From: Streptomyces sp. A012304
GTDB taxonomy: Bacteria; Actinomycetota; Actinomycetes; Streptomycetales; Streptomycetaceae
NCBI RefSeq assembly: GCF_026008495.1
Contig: NZ_BQUN01000182.1
Span: 121,050 to 185,049, forward strand
Length of the DNA: 64,000 nt
Direction of reading: 5' to 3'
Shown here: piece after piece, positions 1 to 9,300 of the stretch
How the letters are laid out: the number at the start of each line of letters is the position of its first letter
Numbering within the stretch: the stretch's first letter is position 1
Notes under the pieces: model-generated
The model's database searches: none
Told to the model about the DNA's origin: nothing
Seen by the model: only the letters and a program-made list of their open reading frames with translations
Program-made: the position numbers and the translations under genes

Positions 1-420
1 GATCGGGTGCCGTGCCCATTGCGCGTCCTCCTTCAACGTCTCCAAGGTCTGTTCCGGCTTCGGCGACACGGTGCGCATCCGCTCACGGCCCTTGCGGTAC
101 AGGACCGCTCCGATCACCGCCCACAGCGCGGTGACGATCAGCGCGGCCCATCCCAGGTCCATGACGTTGGCCAGACCGAACATCGCCGCCAGCGTCAGCA
201 GGACGGCCACCATGTAGCCGGCGAAACCGGCGCCGCCGTACATGCCCGCGGCCTTGCCCGCCTTGCCGGCCTCCTGCCGGATCTCGGCCTTGGCCAGCTC
301 CACTTCCTGCCGGAACAGCTGCTGCACGTCCGAGGTCACCGTCGACAACAGCTCGCCCACCGAGCTGTCCTGGTCGTCCCGCCCCGGTGGCCGCGGGGAC
401 CGCGGAGAGATGGATGACAT
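1..420 (-). CDS. Phage holin family (holin superfamily III-like) membrane protein, 3' end outside window
   Basis: The minus-strand frame starts at an ATG at 420 with GGAGG about six bases upstream and runs off the left edge of the window, so only 140 residues are visible. The N-terminus is disordered and basic. It is followed by an amphipathic helix (SVGELLSTVTSDVQQLF, then EVELAKAEIRQEAGKAGK) and two hydrophobic segments separated by a short turn (MVAVLLTLAAMFGLANVM, then WAALIVTALWAVIGAVLY), with a charged tail. This is the arrangement of the actinobacterial 'phage holin family' membrane proteins. These are chromosomal genes of unknown role and not evidence of a prophage. The start lies one base after the stop of the upstream gene, so the two are co-transcribed and probably translationally coupled. 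The family call is good; the function is unknown. Confidence 0.8.
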   Translation of the reverse strand, partial: MSSISPRSPRPPGRDDQDSSVGELLSTVTSDVQQLFRQEVELAKAEIRQEAGKAGKAAGMYGGAGFAGYMVAVLLTLAAMFGLANVMDLGWAALIVTALWAVIGAVLYRKGRERMRTVSPKPEQTLETLKEDAQWARHPI

Positions 421-421
421 C

Positions 422-1030
422 TCAGACCTCCCCCTCCGCGAGTTCCGGTCGTACGGTCTCGCCCGGCAGCCCCTGCGCGACCGGATACTCGACCGGGTAC
501 GAGGAGCGAGCCGCTCGGCCCGGACCGGAGCCGCCGGCCTTGCCGCCGGCCTTGCTGCCGGCCTTGGCGAGCCGCCCGACAGCGAATCCGGCCAGCACCG
601 CCCCGCCCAGGAACGCACCCGGCCGCCGGCGGGCGAAGTGCTGCACATCCTGGACCAGGCCCTCCGCACCCTGTCTTTCCAGGTAGTCGGCGGCACGGTG
701 ACCACGGTCGGCCGCCGTCCTCACCAGGCTCTTCGCCGGGGAGTCACCGTCCGCGTCGCCCACGAGACCGGCCAGGTCGTCCGCCCATTCCCGCAGCACC
801 TGCGCCCCCCGCTGCGCCTGGCTCTCCGCCTCCTCGGTGACCCGTCCACGCAGTTCACCGACCACCGCCCCGGCCTGTTCCCTGGCCTCACTCGTGACGG
901 CTTTGACCTGCTCGGCGGCGGTACCCGCCACCTCACCGGCGGCCTGCTTCGCCTGACCGGCTGTCGCCGACGCCTCCTGCTTCGCTGTCTGCCCGGCCTG
1001 CTGCACACGCCCAGCACTCACGTTCGCCAT
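422..1030 (-). CDS. Alanine-rich coiled-coil protein with one C-terminal membrane segment
   Basis: The product is 202 residues. I chose the ATG at 1030 (MANVSAGRVQQAGQ) because AAGGAGG sits nine bases upstream; an in-frame ATG at 1039 has poorer spacing. Residues 1-130 are Ala/Gln/Glu-rich, with heptad-like helices broken by glycine. A hydrophobic stretch (GAFLGGAVLAGFAVGRL) follows a basic RRR motif, and the tail is Gly/Lys rich. The gene sits directly upstream of the holin-family gene with almost no gap, a pairing often seen in Streptomyces next to DUF3618-type membrane proteins. It probably forms a membrane-associated helical scaffold. I cannot assign an enzymatic role, and the exact family is uncertain. 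Confidence 0.7.
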   Translation of the reverse strand: MANVSAGRVQQAGQTAKQEASATAGQAKQAAGEVAGTAAEQVKAVTSEAREQAGAVVGELRGRVTEEAESQAQRGAQVLREWADDLAGLVGDADGDSPAKSLVRTAADRGHRAADYLERQGAEGLVQDVQHFARRRPGAFLGGAVLAGFAVGRLAKAGSKAGGKAGGSGPGRAARSSYPVEYPVAQGLPGETVRPELAEGEV

Positions 1031-1297
1031 CTCCTTCATCCTCCTTTTGCGGCCACTCTCTCCGCGGCTGGTTCGCCGAGGAGCAGGACTTCGGTCCCGT
1101 CGGCCTGCGCCTCGCCTCGACGACCTCCGCACCGCAGCTTCGCGCCGGGGAACAGCACCCAACTCGGTGCCTGCGCATACTCCACTCGACTAACCGCCAG
1201 CCAACCGTCAAAACCGCATAAATCGGGACAAAAGTTGTTTAAGGGACAACAGGGAGAGTTTTCCGTCGCCTGAGCGCCCGGCGCGGATGCTCGTACG

Positions 1298-1438
1298 TCA
1301 GTTGCGTCGGGCCATGACGCCGCCGTCGACGTCCCAGACGGCGCCGGTGACCCAGCCGGTCCGGTCCGACAGGAGGAAGGCGACGGTGGCGGCGACGTCG
1401 TCGGGGGTGCCGGTGCGGCCGAGAGGGTGGAAGGTCCC
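1298..1438 (-). pseudogene. C-terminal fragment of a short-chain dehydrogenase (SDR)
   Basis: About 45 codons read [20 protein letters not shown] then [20 protein letters not shown] and a stop. This is the typical C-terminal end of a classical SDR: the 'GR.G.P.DVA..V.FL.SD....TG....VDGG' signature. The Rossmann core and the catalytic Ser-Tyr-Lys region are absent. Immediately upstream the frame runs into the out-of-phase end of the MFS gene, so this is a remnant. It marks a recombination edge of the lanthipeptide locus. Confidence 0.75.
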
Positions 1439-1458
1439 CACTCCTCGCCCCGGGCCCC

Positions 1459-2685
1459 TCACCGCCGTTCGGCACCCGCCGTGAGCGCCGCCGAGCGGCT
1501 GAACTGCGGGACGGCGCTGATGACCAGCACCAGGGCGAGCACCCCCACATGGACCCACATGGCGGTGCGCGCGGACCCCGTCTCGACCAGCCGGCCGGTG
1601 ACGAACGTCGCGAACGGATACAGGGATCCGCCGATGAGGAACAGGGAACTCTGCACACGGCCCATCAACTCGTCGGGAACCAGCGCGTACACCCGGGCGT
1701 TCTTCGGCACCACGATGACCGGTGAGAGGAACGCGATCCCGGCCGTGCACACCGTCAACGCCACCGGATCGGGAGACAGCGCGCCCACCACGCCGAGCGC
1801 AACGATCAGAGCCGTCGCCGTGCGGATCAGCCGGTCCTCGTCGGTGTCGCGGAAACGCGGCGCGAGCACCGCCCCCGCCAGCCCCGCGGCCGCCATCACC
1901 GTCAGGGAGACACCCAGACTCAGACCGCCGTTCCGGCTGCCCACCGCGAGGACCAGGACGAAGCCGACTCCCGCCGTCGCGAAGTTCATCAGCGCGGACC
2001 AGCCGATCATCAGCAGCAGATAGCGCGAGCGGACGACGAACCGCAGACCGACAGCGATGTCGCCCCGCACCGACGACGCGGTCCTCCGGCCGCCGCCCAG
2101 CGGCGCCCTCACCAGCAGAAGAAGACCCAGCGCCAGGACGTACGACACGGCGTCCAGGACGAACGGCACGGCCGGGTGCAGCTGGTAGAGAACCGCACCG
2201 GCCAGGGGACCGACCAACAGCACCGCGTTGTGCTGGGCGTGCCCCAGGGCGAGCGCCGCGGGACGCTGCCGCTCGGGGACGAGGTGCGGCACGGCCGCGG
2301 TCGCCGCCAGGTTGGCCACAGTGGTGAGCATCCCCTCCAGCGACATCAGGGCGACGATCAGCCAGACCGTCCCGTCGGGACGGGCCAGGGCCACCACGCC
2401 CACCCCGGCCAGGGCCGCCGCCCGCCCGATGTCCGCGGCCAGCAGGATCGACCGGCGGTCGAGCCGGTCGGCCATGACGCCACCGGGCAACTGCACGGCG
2501 TAGGACACCAGCATGCGCGCCGTGGCCACCAGCCCGGCGGCCGCCGGTGATCCCGTCTGCTGGAGCACGAACAGCGGCAGGGCCAGAGCGGTGAGCTGCG
2601 AACCGAGCGCGGAGAGAGTGGACCCCATCCACAGGAGCCGGAAGTCGGCGAGCCGCAGCACGGCACCCCAGCCACGGTCACCCAT
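1459..2685 (-). CDS. MFS exporter of the lanthipeptide operon
   Basis: A 408-residue major facilitator superfamily protein with about twelve hydrophobic segments. It starts [20 protein letters not shown], the 'FR.LW.G...S.LGSQ' opening typical of EntS/MFS_3-like exporters, and carries the loop motif [14 protein letters not shown] between TM2 and TM3. Its start overlaps the end of the LanD gene by eight bases, so it is the last gene of the precursor-LanKC-LanD-MFS operon. The likely role is export of, or self-protection against, the mature peptide, because no ABC exporter is present in the operon. The substrate is inferred only from position. No leader-peptidase domain is present, so leader removal must occur elsewhere, as is usual for class III systems. 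Confidence 0.85.
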   Translation of the reverse strand: MGDRGWGAVLRLADFRLLWMGSTLSALGSQLTALALPLFVLQQTGSPAAAGLVATARMLVSYAVQLPGGVMADRLDRRSILLAADIGRAAALAGVGVVALARPDGTVWLIVALMSLEGMLTTVANLAATAAVPHLVPERQRPAALALGHAQHNAVLLVGPLAGAVLYQLHPAVPFVLDAVSYVLALGLLLLVRAPLGGGRRTASSVRGDIAVGLRFVVRSRYLLLMIGWSALMNFATAGVGFVLVLAVGSRNGGLSLGVSLTVMAAAGLAGAVLAPRFRDTDEDRLIRTATALIVALGVVGALSPDPVALTVCTAGIAFLSPVIVVPKNARVYALVPDELMGRVQSSLFLIGGSLYPFATFVTGRLVETGSARTAMWVHVGVLALVLVISAVPQFSRSAALTAGAERR

Positions 2686-3247
2686 GCGGCTGCCCCGCCC
2701 CGAGCTCCTCCCACCAGACGCTGATCACTTCCACCGCGGGATCCGGTCCCGGCATGATCACGCTGGGCACGATCCGTCGCTGCCAGATCTCGTACGCCTC
2801 ACCCGGCGACGGATCCACGACCGTGTGCCCCTCGGCGCGCAGCTCCGCGACATGCCGGCGCACCGACGACCGGGTCCACATGGTCCGGTTCATGCTCGGG
2901 AAGAACAGGACCGGTGGCGCCGCGACCAGGAGCGCCGTCTGGGCGGGGGTGCCGGCCAGACCGAGAGCCGCGCAGGCCAGGGTGTTGGCGCTGGCCGGAA
3001 GGACGGCGACACCCCGTGACCGCGCCGCGAACTCGGTCGGGTTCAGTCCGGGAGTGTCCCCGGTCAGGCACTCGTCGGCGTACCAGCCCACCACCTCGGG
3101 CCGTACGAAGCGTTCGGCGGAGGCGGTGAGCAGCACCCGTACTCGGGTCCGCGGCAGGGCCCGCCGCAGCCGGGAGAGGTAGGCGGGCAGGGAGACCGCG
3201 GCGCTCGCCCCGCACACGATCACGCCCAGGGCGTCGTCGTCAGACAT
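2678..3247 (-). CDS. lanD: LanD-type flavoprotein, peptidyl-cysteine decarboxylase (HFCD family)
   Basis: A 189-residue Rossmann-type flavoprotein. Residues 8-14 give the IVCGASA nucleotide-binding loop. LPASANT near residue 80 is the PASANT motif, and FFPSMNRTMW near residue 117 is the PxMNxxMW substrate clamp of EpiD/MrsD/Dfp proteins. Members of the family oxidatively decarboxylate a C-terminal Cys to an enethiol, which is then captured to form AviCys or avionin. The neighbouring precursor ends in Cys-COOH, which fits. By eye, the position of the EpiD active-site His (start of its HIDIV segment) is occupied by Pro in NPTEF; this alignment is tentative. The ATG lies inside the end of the LanKC gene (eight-base overlap), so expression is coupled. 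Confidence 0.85.
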   Translation of the reverse strand: MSDDDALGVIVCGASAAVSLPAYLSRLRRALPRTRVRVLLTASAERFVRPEVVGWYADECLTGDTPGLNPTEFAARSRGVAVLPASANTLACAALGLAGTPAQTALLVAAPPVLFFPSMNRTMWTRSSVRRHVAELRAEGHTVVDPSPGEAYEIWQRRIVPSVIMPGPDPAVEVISVWWEELGAGQPHG

Positions 3248-5819
3248 CGGTGCCTCCGGGCAGCAGCTGGTCCAGGGTGTAGTTGAAGTTCCCGCCGCCC
3301 GCGTGGACCCGGTGCAAGGTCAGGGCGATCCCCGCGCTCCCGGTGGCGTAGTCCGTGCTGAACCGCACGAAGCCCTCACCGGGGAAGGCGATGCCCTCCG
3401 GCTGCTCGCAGGCCAGACTCGCGATGGCCGCGCACGCCCGCACGGCGATGGCCCGGCCCTCCGACAGGCCCAGCAGGTCCGCGCAGTCCTGGCCGAAGTT
3501 GGCCATGCCCGCCATGCCCGTGAACAGGCCGGGGCTGACGCTCAGCCCGCCGGCCCGGGAGCGCAGCAGACGCTCCAGCACCGAACGCAACCGGTCCTCC
3601 CCGGTCACCCGGCAGTACCGGACGAGGGCCGTGCCGACGCCGGAGGCGCCCCGCGACCAGTACGGTGTGGCCGCTCCGCCACCGACGCGCTGCGGGAAGG
3701 ACAGCATGCCCTCGTCGTGTTCGATCGCCTGGGCCAGGTCGTGGGCCAGCGCCCGCCGGCCGACGCGCAGGAACGTGTCGTCACCGGTGGCGCGGTACAG
3801 GTACAGCAGGAACAGCGCCACTCCCGACGACCCGTAGTCGTAGCCGACGGGCTGGGCGCCGCCGCGCGGGTCGGGCCAGTACAGCCCCGTACCCGTGTCG
3901 CGGGCGTCCGCCAGCAGGGACCGGCCGATCCGCTCCGCCGCCGCGAGGAGAGCGGTGTCGCCCGTGGCGTTCCCCACCGCCAGGCAGGCCATGCCCACGC
4001 CGGCCCGGCCCGCCATGACGTCGGCGGCCCCCAGCGGATCCCGGTCGACCAGCCGGATCACCTGGTCCATGACGCGCAGCGCCCGCTCCGGTTCCCCGGC
4101 GTCGCACAGGGTCCAGGCCACGCCCGCCCGGCCGGTGTACAGACCGGCAGGCACCTCCTCCAGGCCGTCCGCCGTACGGTACGTCCACGCACGCGCGGCC
4201 TCCGGGATCCGTCCGTTGATCCGGTGCAGTGCCCGCAGCACTCCGGCCGCGCCATGGGCGACGGACCACGGGTTGGTGCCGAACACCCGGGGATCGGCGG
4301 GGAAGAGACGGTCGTCGCGGTCGGGGCTCATCACCGCCTCGATGAACCGGACAGAGCCCTGGACGACGGCGTCCGGGTCCGAGAGGTCCGTGCGCGGCGG
4401 GTCGTCCGGCAGGCCGAGGCGGGCCAGCAGGTCGTCGACCGGTTCGTCGAGCAGACCGGCCGCGTGCCGGGTCGAGCGGGCGAGCGCCGCGCTGTCCAGG
4501 TCACGCAAGGTGTTGCGGGGCATGACCATGGCGAGTCGGACGCAGTCGACCCCGAACAGGTCGAAGGCCCGGCCGTTCCCGGTGAAAGTGTCCCGAGCCG
4601 GAGCGAAGCCGGACGTGAACGGGTACAGGTTCTGCGGTCCGTCGACCGGGCGCGCCGCCTCGAAGTCGATCAGCCGCACCCGACGTGTGCCGGGATCGAC
4701 CTTGACGTTGGTGATGGACAGGTCCCCGTAGGTCAGTCCCGCCTCGTGACAGGTGGTCACCGCGTGACGCACACCCGCCGTCACCTCCTCCATGGCCTCC
4801 CGGTACGCCTTGACCGTCTCCGGACGGCGGTCGTTCAGGGTCAGGGGGTGGCGGGAGCCGATGAACGTGATCAGCGCCATGGCGTCGATGTACTCCTCCG
4901 CCAGGAAGAGGTGCTCCCACTCCTCGAACAGCTCGATCGGCTCGGGGGCGACGCCGGTTCCCTTGAGGGTGTTCAGCGCGTCGAACTCCCGGCGCAGTCG
5001 CTCCTGGGCGTCCGAGCCGTCGTCGGCGAAACCGGTGTGCGGGCGTGCCTCCTTGAGTACCACCGGCAGGCCGTCGTCGATCCGCTCGGCCAGGTACGTG
5101 CCGCCCGTGCCCGCGTAGTGCAGGGGCCTGAGCACCCGGTAGTTCCGGATCGGCGCGCCCGCACCCGCGGCCGCCGCCTGTCCGTCCTCGAACAGCTCCG
5201 GCACCCACGGCGGCCGGCGATACGCCGGCACTCGCTCGTCCTCCCAGGTCAGACCGTCAGGGCCGGACAGCAGTGGGACGCGGGCGCCGTCGATGTCCCG
5301 CGGGCCGAGCGCCTTGAACTCGCCGTACCGGTAGTACAGCGAACTCTGCTCGTACCGCTTGTCGGTCAACACGTACGGACCGCGGATCCCGGCGGTCACC
5401 GGCGCCAGTCGGGCCAGCAGTTCCCGGCACTCCTGCGCGGATCGCGGATAGACGGCCATGACCTTGCCGATCTGGCCGGGCGCCCACCACCGGGCCGTGC
5501 TCATCCTCACGAACCGGGTGGAGCGCAGGCACTTGAAGGCGAACGCCCCTCGGCCGAACTCCTCGCACACCGCGCGCAGGGCCGCACGGGCGTCCGCGGG
5601 GATCGCCGACAGATGGATCTTCCACCCGTGGTCGGGCAGTGGACCGAGGCCGCTCGGCCGCACGCGCGCCCAGATCCCGTCGCGTTCGACGGTGTGCTCG
5701 GCGGGCAGCAGTGCCCGCAGTTCCTCCGCCAGGTCGTCGTCGGTGACGGTGCGTCCGACCGACTCGTAGAAGCGGCGGTCGGCCATGCCCGCGGCGAAGT
5801 AGTCGTTGAACCTGCGCAT
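3240..5819 (-). CDS. lanKC: Class III lanthipeptide synthetase LanKC (lyase-kinase-cyclase)
   Basis: The product is 859 residues from the ATG at 5819 (MRRFNDYFAAG), chosen because GGAAGGG lies upstream; a longer in-frame start would reach into the intergenic hairpin. The order is an N-terminal phosphoSer/Thr lyase region (about 1-210), a Ser/Thr-kinase-like domain (about 225-480), and a LanC-like barrel (about 520-850). The kinase domain has the glycine loop GTGGTYLA, the Lys in VVLKEARP, catalytic YGDLSITNV and LIDFEAA. The barrel lacks the zinc ligands: WSRGASG and LFTGMAGMANFG stand where class IV enzymes carry Cys and CHG. This makes it class III (LanKC), not LanL. It phosphorylates, eliminates and cyclises Ser/Cys of the peptide encoded at 5898-6014. 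Confidence 0.93.
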   Translation of the reverse strand: MRRFNDYFAAGMADRRFYESVGRTVTDDDLAEELRALLPAEHTVERDGIWARVRPSGLGPLPDHGWKIHLSAIPADARAALRAVCEEFGRGAFAFKCLRSTRFVRMSTARWWAPGQIGKVMAVYPRSAQECRELLARLAPVTAGIRGPYVLTDKRYEQSSLYYRYGEFKALGPRDIDGARVPLLSGPDGLTWEDERVPAYRRPPWVPELFEDGQAAAAGAGAPIRNYRVLRPLHYAGTGGTYLAERIDDGLPVVLKEARPHTGFADDGSDAQERLRREFDALNTLKGTGVAPEPIELFEEWEHLFLAEEYIDAMALITFIGSRHPLTLNDRRPETVKAYREAMEEVTAGVRHAVTTCHEAGLTYGDLSITNVKVDPGTRRVRLIDFEAARPVDGPQNLYPFTSGFAPARDTFTGNGRAFDLFGVDCVRLAMVMPRNTLRDLDSAALARSTRHAAGLLDEPVDDLLARLGLPDDPPRTDLSDPDAVVQGSVRFIEAVMSPDRDDRLFPADPRVFGTNPWSVAHGAAGVLRALHRINGRIPEAARAWTYRTADGLEEVPAGLYTGRAGVAWTLCDAGEPERALRVMDQVIRLVDRDPLGAADVMAGRAGVGMACLAVGNATGDTALLAAAERIGRSLLADARDTGTGLYWPDPRGGAQPVGYDYGSSGVALFLLYLYRATGDDTFLRVGRRALAHDLAQAIEHDEGMLSFPQRVGGGAATPYWSRGASGVGTALVRYCRVTGEDRLRSVLERLLRSRAGGLSVSPGLFTGMAGMANFGQDCADLLGLSEGRAIAVRACAAIASLACEQPEGIAFPGEGFVRFSTDYATGSAGIALTLHRVHAGGGNFNYTLDQLLPGGTDV

Positions 5820-5849
5820 CACTTGCCCTTCCGGTCGTGTCATGGGCAG

Positions 5850-5884
5850 GGCCCGGGCCGGTCGGAACACGACCGGCCCGGGCC
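5850..5884 (-). terminator. Intergenic hairpin between precursor gene and lanKC (probable attenuator)
   Basis: A perfect 14-bp GC-rich inverted repeat (GGCCCGGGCCGGTC / GACCGGCCCGGGCC) with a seven-base loop lies between the precursor stop at 5898 and the lanKC start at 5819. There is no T-run. Such leaky hairpins are common after RiPP precursor genes. They allow the small gene to be expressed at a higher level than the synthetase. The attenuator role is inferred. Confidence 0.7.
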
Positions 5885-5897
5885 CCGGGTCGTCTGG

Positions 5898-6014
5898 TCA
5901 GCAGTGGTCGCTGATGCTGCTCGTCTGGCCGCAGCTGTGCGCCTCGACACCGAACAGACCCCGCTCGGTGTCGTCCGCGATGACGAGCTCCACGAGGTCC
6001 AGGACGTTCTGCAT
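5898..6014 (-). CDS. lanA: Class III lanthipeptide precursor peptide with C-terminal Ser-x2-Ser-x2-Cys
   Basis: A 38-residue peptide starting at the ATG at 6014, with AAGG eight bases upstream. The leader starts MQNVLDLVELVIADD and contains the hydrophobic LxLxxL-type box that recruits LanKC. The probable core is HSCGQTSSISDHC. Ser32-x-x-Ser35-x-x-Cys38 is the labionin/avionin signature. Cys38 is the last residue, so with the LanD enzyme present it can be decarboxylated, giving an avionin-type rather than a labionin ring. A second potential pair is Ser27 and Cys28, with Thr31 and Ser33 also modifiable. The gene heads the operon with lanKC, lanD and the MFS gene. The leader/core cleavage site is not known; the A-H or G-V junctions are guesses. 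Confidence 0.9.
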   Translation of the reverse strand: MQNVLDLVELVIADDTERGLFGVEAHSCGQTSSISDHC

Positions 6015-6366
6015 GGTGTTCACCTTTCGTTCGGGCCGGCGGAGGTGCCGGCACCGAGAAATCTGCCGGTGAACGGGCGGACGCACCTGGGGAGCGAGCC
6101 CCCGCAATTCCGGCGGGAGCCCGCCCCGCGTGCGGGCGGTGCCCGCACCGGCGGGCAACGGCGCAGCTCCCGGGTCCGCCGAGGCGCCCGCCCGGCGGAC
6201 CACGGACCGTCCTCGACGTCCCCGCGGATGCGACGGAGCACCGCACGACGCCGTGCGCGCCCACGTATTGCTCCCGGTCTTTCTCCCGGTCGCGGGCAGA
6301 GATGTCCCCGAAGGAGGCCCCATCGGTCGGGCGGCCCCCACTCGGCACCGCGGCGGCGCGGAGAAT
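6015..6366. promoter_or_regulatory. Divergent promoter region between lanA and lanM
   Basis: About 350 bases separate the two divergently read biosynthetic operons and contain no convincing gene. Promoters for both directions must lie here. I see no clean -35/-10 pair and no obvious repeat that could be assigned to the LAL regulator at 10113, so binding sites cannot be named. Confidence 0.45.
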
Positions 6367-6385
6367 ATGGGGGCGGATCCCCCAT
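6367..6385 (+). promoter_or_regulatory. Inverted repeat overlapping the lanM start
   Basis: ATGGGGG, five bases, then CCCCCAT forms a seven-base-pair hairpin or palindromic operator. Its right arm includes the first two bases of the ATG at 6384, and its left arm contains the only G-rich ribosome-binding candidate. In the transcript it would hide the start; on DNA it could be an operator. If the true start is the GTG at 6411 or 6420 or the ATG at 6453, it lies in the leader instead. Confidence 0.45.
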
Positions 6386-9300
6386 GTCCGCGCCGCGCGG
6401 TCGTGGAACCGTGCGGTGCGTGGACAACGAGCGAGCGGCCGACACGACGGCCATGCCGCCGGAAGGCTCCTGGTGGGCGTACGGGCTCCGCCCGGAGGAA
6501 CGGCGAAGGCAGCCGGGCCCTCCCACCTCACGGACCGACGCCGGCACCCCGGCGCCCGCCGGACGGCACCCGCGCAGCCGAGGCGCCGTGGACGACACGG
6601 CGGCCCTCTCGGCCGACGGCGGTCCGAAGCGCGTCGCGCCGGACGGCACTGCGATCCTCTCGGCCGGCGGCACAGCCGACGGTCGTGCGGGGCACGCCGA
6701 CGGCGCAGCCGATGGCCGCCTGGGCGGCGCGCGGGCGGACGGTACGGCGGCCCTCTCCGCCGACGGCGGCCCGAAGCCCGCTGTGCCGGACGGGCCCGCC
6801 CCCGTCGCCGCGCGGCTGACGGATCCGCTCACCGAGAGCGCCGCGGACCTGGCGGCCCGCACCGCCCGCCCCGACTGGGCGGCCTGGACGGAACGAGCCG
6901 TGGCCACCGCCCCCGAACAGGAGCCGGCGGTTCCCGGGGAGGTGGAGTGGGAGACGGGCTTCGGCCTGATCTGCGCGCCGTTCGCCGAAGAGGCGGCGGA
7001 GCGCTTCGCCCGGTCCGTCGCGGCGAGCGGACTGCCCGCCGACGCCGCCGCGCTGCGGGCCGCGTTCACCGAGCACCTCACCGGGCGGCTGGTCGGAACG
7101 GCCGCCCGCTGTCTGGTCGCGGAACTCCACACGGCGCGGGAGCGGGGCCGACTGGACGGCGGCTCCGCACACGAACGCTTCGCCTCGTTCGTCCGGCAGA
7201 CGGCCCGCAGACGCGGGCTGTGGGAACTGCTCACCCGCTACCCGGTCCTCGCCCGGCTGCTCGCGCAGACCAGCCGGCACGCGCTGGACGCGTGGACGGA
7301 ACTCCTCCGGCGGCTGGCGGCCGACCGCGAGGCCATCGTCCGGACACTGCTGGGTGGCACGGACCCGGGTCCGCTGCGCGAGGTGGCGGTGCGCGGGGAC
7401 GTACACCGCCGGGGCCGCGCCGTGGCCGTCCTGACCTTCGCCGACGGCGGCCGGATCGTGTACAAACCCCGGTCCCTCGCCACCCACCGGCACTTCAACC
7501 GGGTGCTCGAGTGGCTCGACGCCCGGCTCCCCGAGGCCGGATTGCGCACCCTGCGCCTGCTCGACCGGGCCACCCACGGCTGGGTGGAACACGTGGCGGC
7601 GGCACCCTGCCGGAGCACGGCACACGTCGACCGGTTCTACCGGCGCCTGGGCACGCTGATGGCGGTGCTGCACGCGCTCGACGCCACCGACATCCACTGC
7701 GAGAACCTCATCGCCTGCGCCGACCAGCCGGTCCTCGTCGACCTCGAGACGCTGTTCCACCCGTCGGACACGGGCGCGGTCGGCGACGACCCCGCCCAGC
7801 GCGCGCTGTCCGCCTCCGTCCTGCGCATCGCGCTGCTGCCCACCCTCGTCTTCGGACGGAGCGGCGGGTGGGACGTGTCCGCGCTCGGCGGCGGACACCA
7901 GGGCGACCTTCCGCTCGACGCGCCCCACTGGGCCGCCCCCGGAACGGACCGCATGCATCTGGTCTACCGTCCGGCCCGCTTTCCGGGGGCGGACAACCGG
8001 CCGAGACTCGGGGAGGCGGAAGTCGATCCGGCCCGTTTCGCGGAGGCGCTGCTCGACGGGTTCCGCGCCGGGTACGACACGATCACGTCCCACCGGGCGG
8101 AGTTCACGGCGCCGGACGGTCCCGTGCGCGCGTTCGTGTCGGACGAGGCGAGAGTGGTCGCTCGGCCCACCCGCTTCTACACCACCCTGCTCGACGAACT
8201 CACGCACCCCGACGTCCTCGCCGACGCGCTCGACCGGGACCGAGCGTTCGACCTGCTGCGGACGTTCCCGGTACGCGGGGATCTCGACCAGCGCGTCGTC
8301 CGCCACGAGGTGACCGACCTGTGGGCCGGTGACGTCCCCCTGTTCACGCACCGCGTCGGAGGCCGCGACGTGACGGCCGCCGGCCAGGTGCTGCCCCGCG
8401 TGTTCGCCGTGCCCGCCGTCGACCGGGTCCTCGCCAAGGTGGAGGCCATGGGGACCGTCGACCGCTACGACCAGGAATGGATCATCCGCGCGGCGGTGGC
8501 CGCCGGCGCCGGAACAGGCGCGCACCCCTGCGGTGCCGACGGGCCCACTGGCAGCGGACGCGGTGGCGTCGGACCCTCCGGACCGGGCACGGCGGGCCCG
8601 GAGCAGTGCCTCGCCGCGGCCCGCCACATCGCCGACCGTGTGATCGCCGGGGGCTTCCGGGACGAACGGCGGATCAACTGGCTCGGCCTCCAGCGAGCGG
8701 ACGAGCGGCACTGGGCGGTGATGCCGCTCGGAGCCGGATTCGCCCACGGCTACACCGGAGTCGCCGTGTTCCTGGCGCAACTCGCCGAACTCGGCTCGGT
8801 GCCGCGGTACGCCGACGCCGCCCGCCGCGCGGTGACGCCGGTGCCGCGGCTGCTGGAGGAACTGTCCGGGCAGCCCGCGGACCTGGCCGCGGTGGGCTGC
8901 GGGGCCTTCGACGGCCTGGGCGGACTCGCGTACGCCCTGACCCATCTGGCCGCCCTCCTGCGGGACGACGAGGTGGCGGCGTGGGTCGAACCCGCCGTGG
9001 AACTGGCGGCCGAGGCCGCCGCACGCACGACGGCCCTGACCGTCGCCGACGGCCTGGCCGGGGGAGTGGCCACGATGCTCGCCGTGCACGAGCACACCGG
9101 GCTGCCCGCGGCCGCGCGGTGCGCGGCGCTCTGCGCGGAACGCCTGTCCTCCCTCATGTCCCGGCCGGCGGGCGCGACCTCGCGACTGCCCGCCGGGTTC
9201 GCCGACGGGCTGCACGGCGTCGGATGGGCGCTGACCCGCCATGCGGACGCCACCGGCGCGCCCGTGCCCACCGGCGCCGTCGAGGCTCTGTCCGCCCAGC

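Noticed and set aside
1-420. Holin-family gene as evidence of a prophage
   Set aside because: No other phage gene is present, and this holin-like family is a standard chromosomal gene in Streptomyces.
1206-1211. TTGACG as a -35 box for the coiled-coil protein gene on the minus strand
   Set aside because: No convincing -10 element at the right distance, so I do not call a promoter.
3303-6383. Very long plus-strand open frame continuing upstream of lanM
   Set aside because: It is antisense to the LanKC, LanD and precursor genes, has Arg/Pro/Gly-rich sequence with no motif, and is only open because of the high GC content. The real lanM starts at or after 6384.
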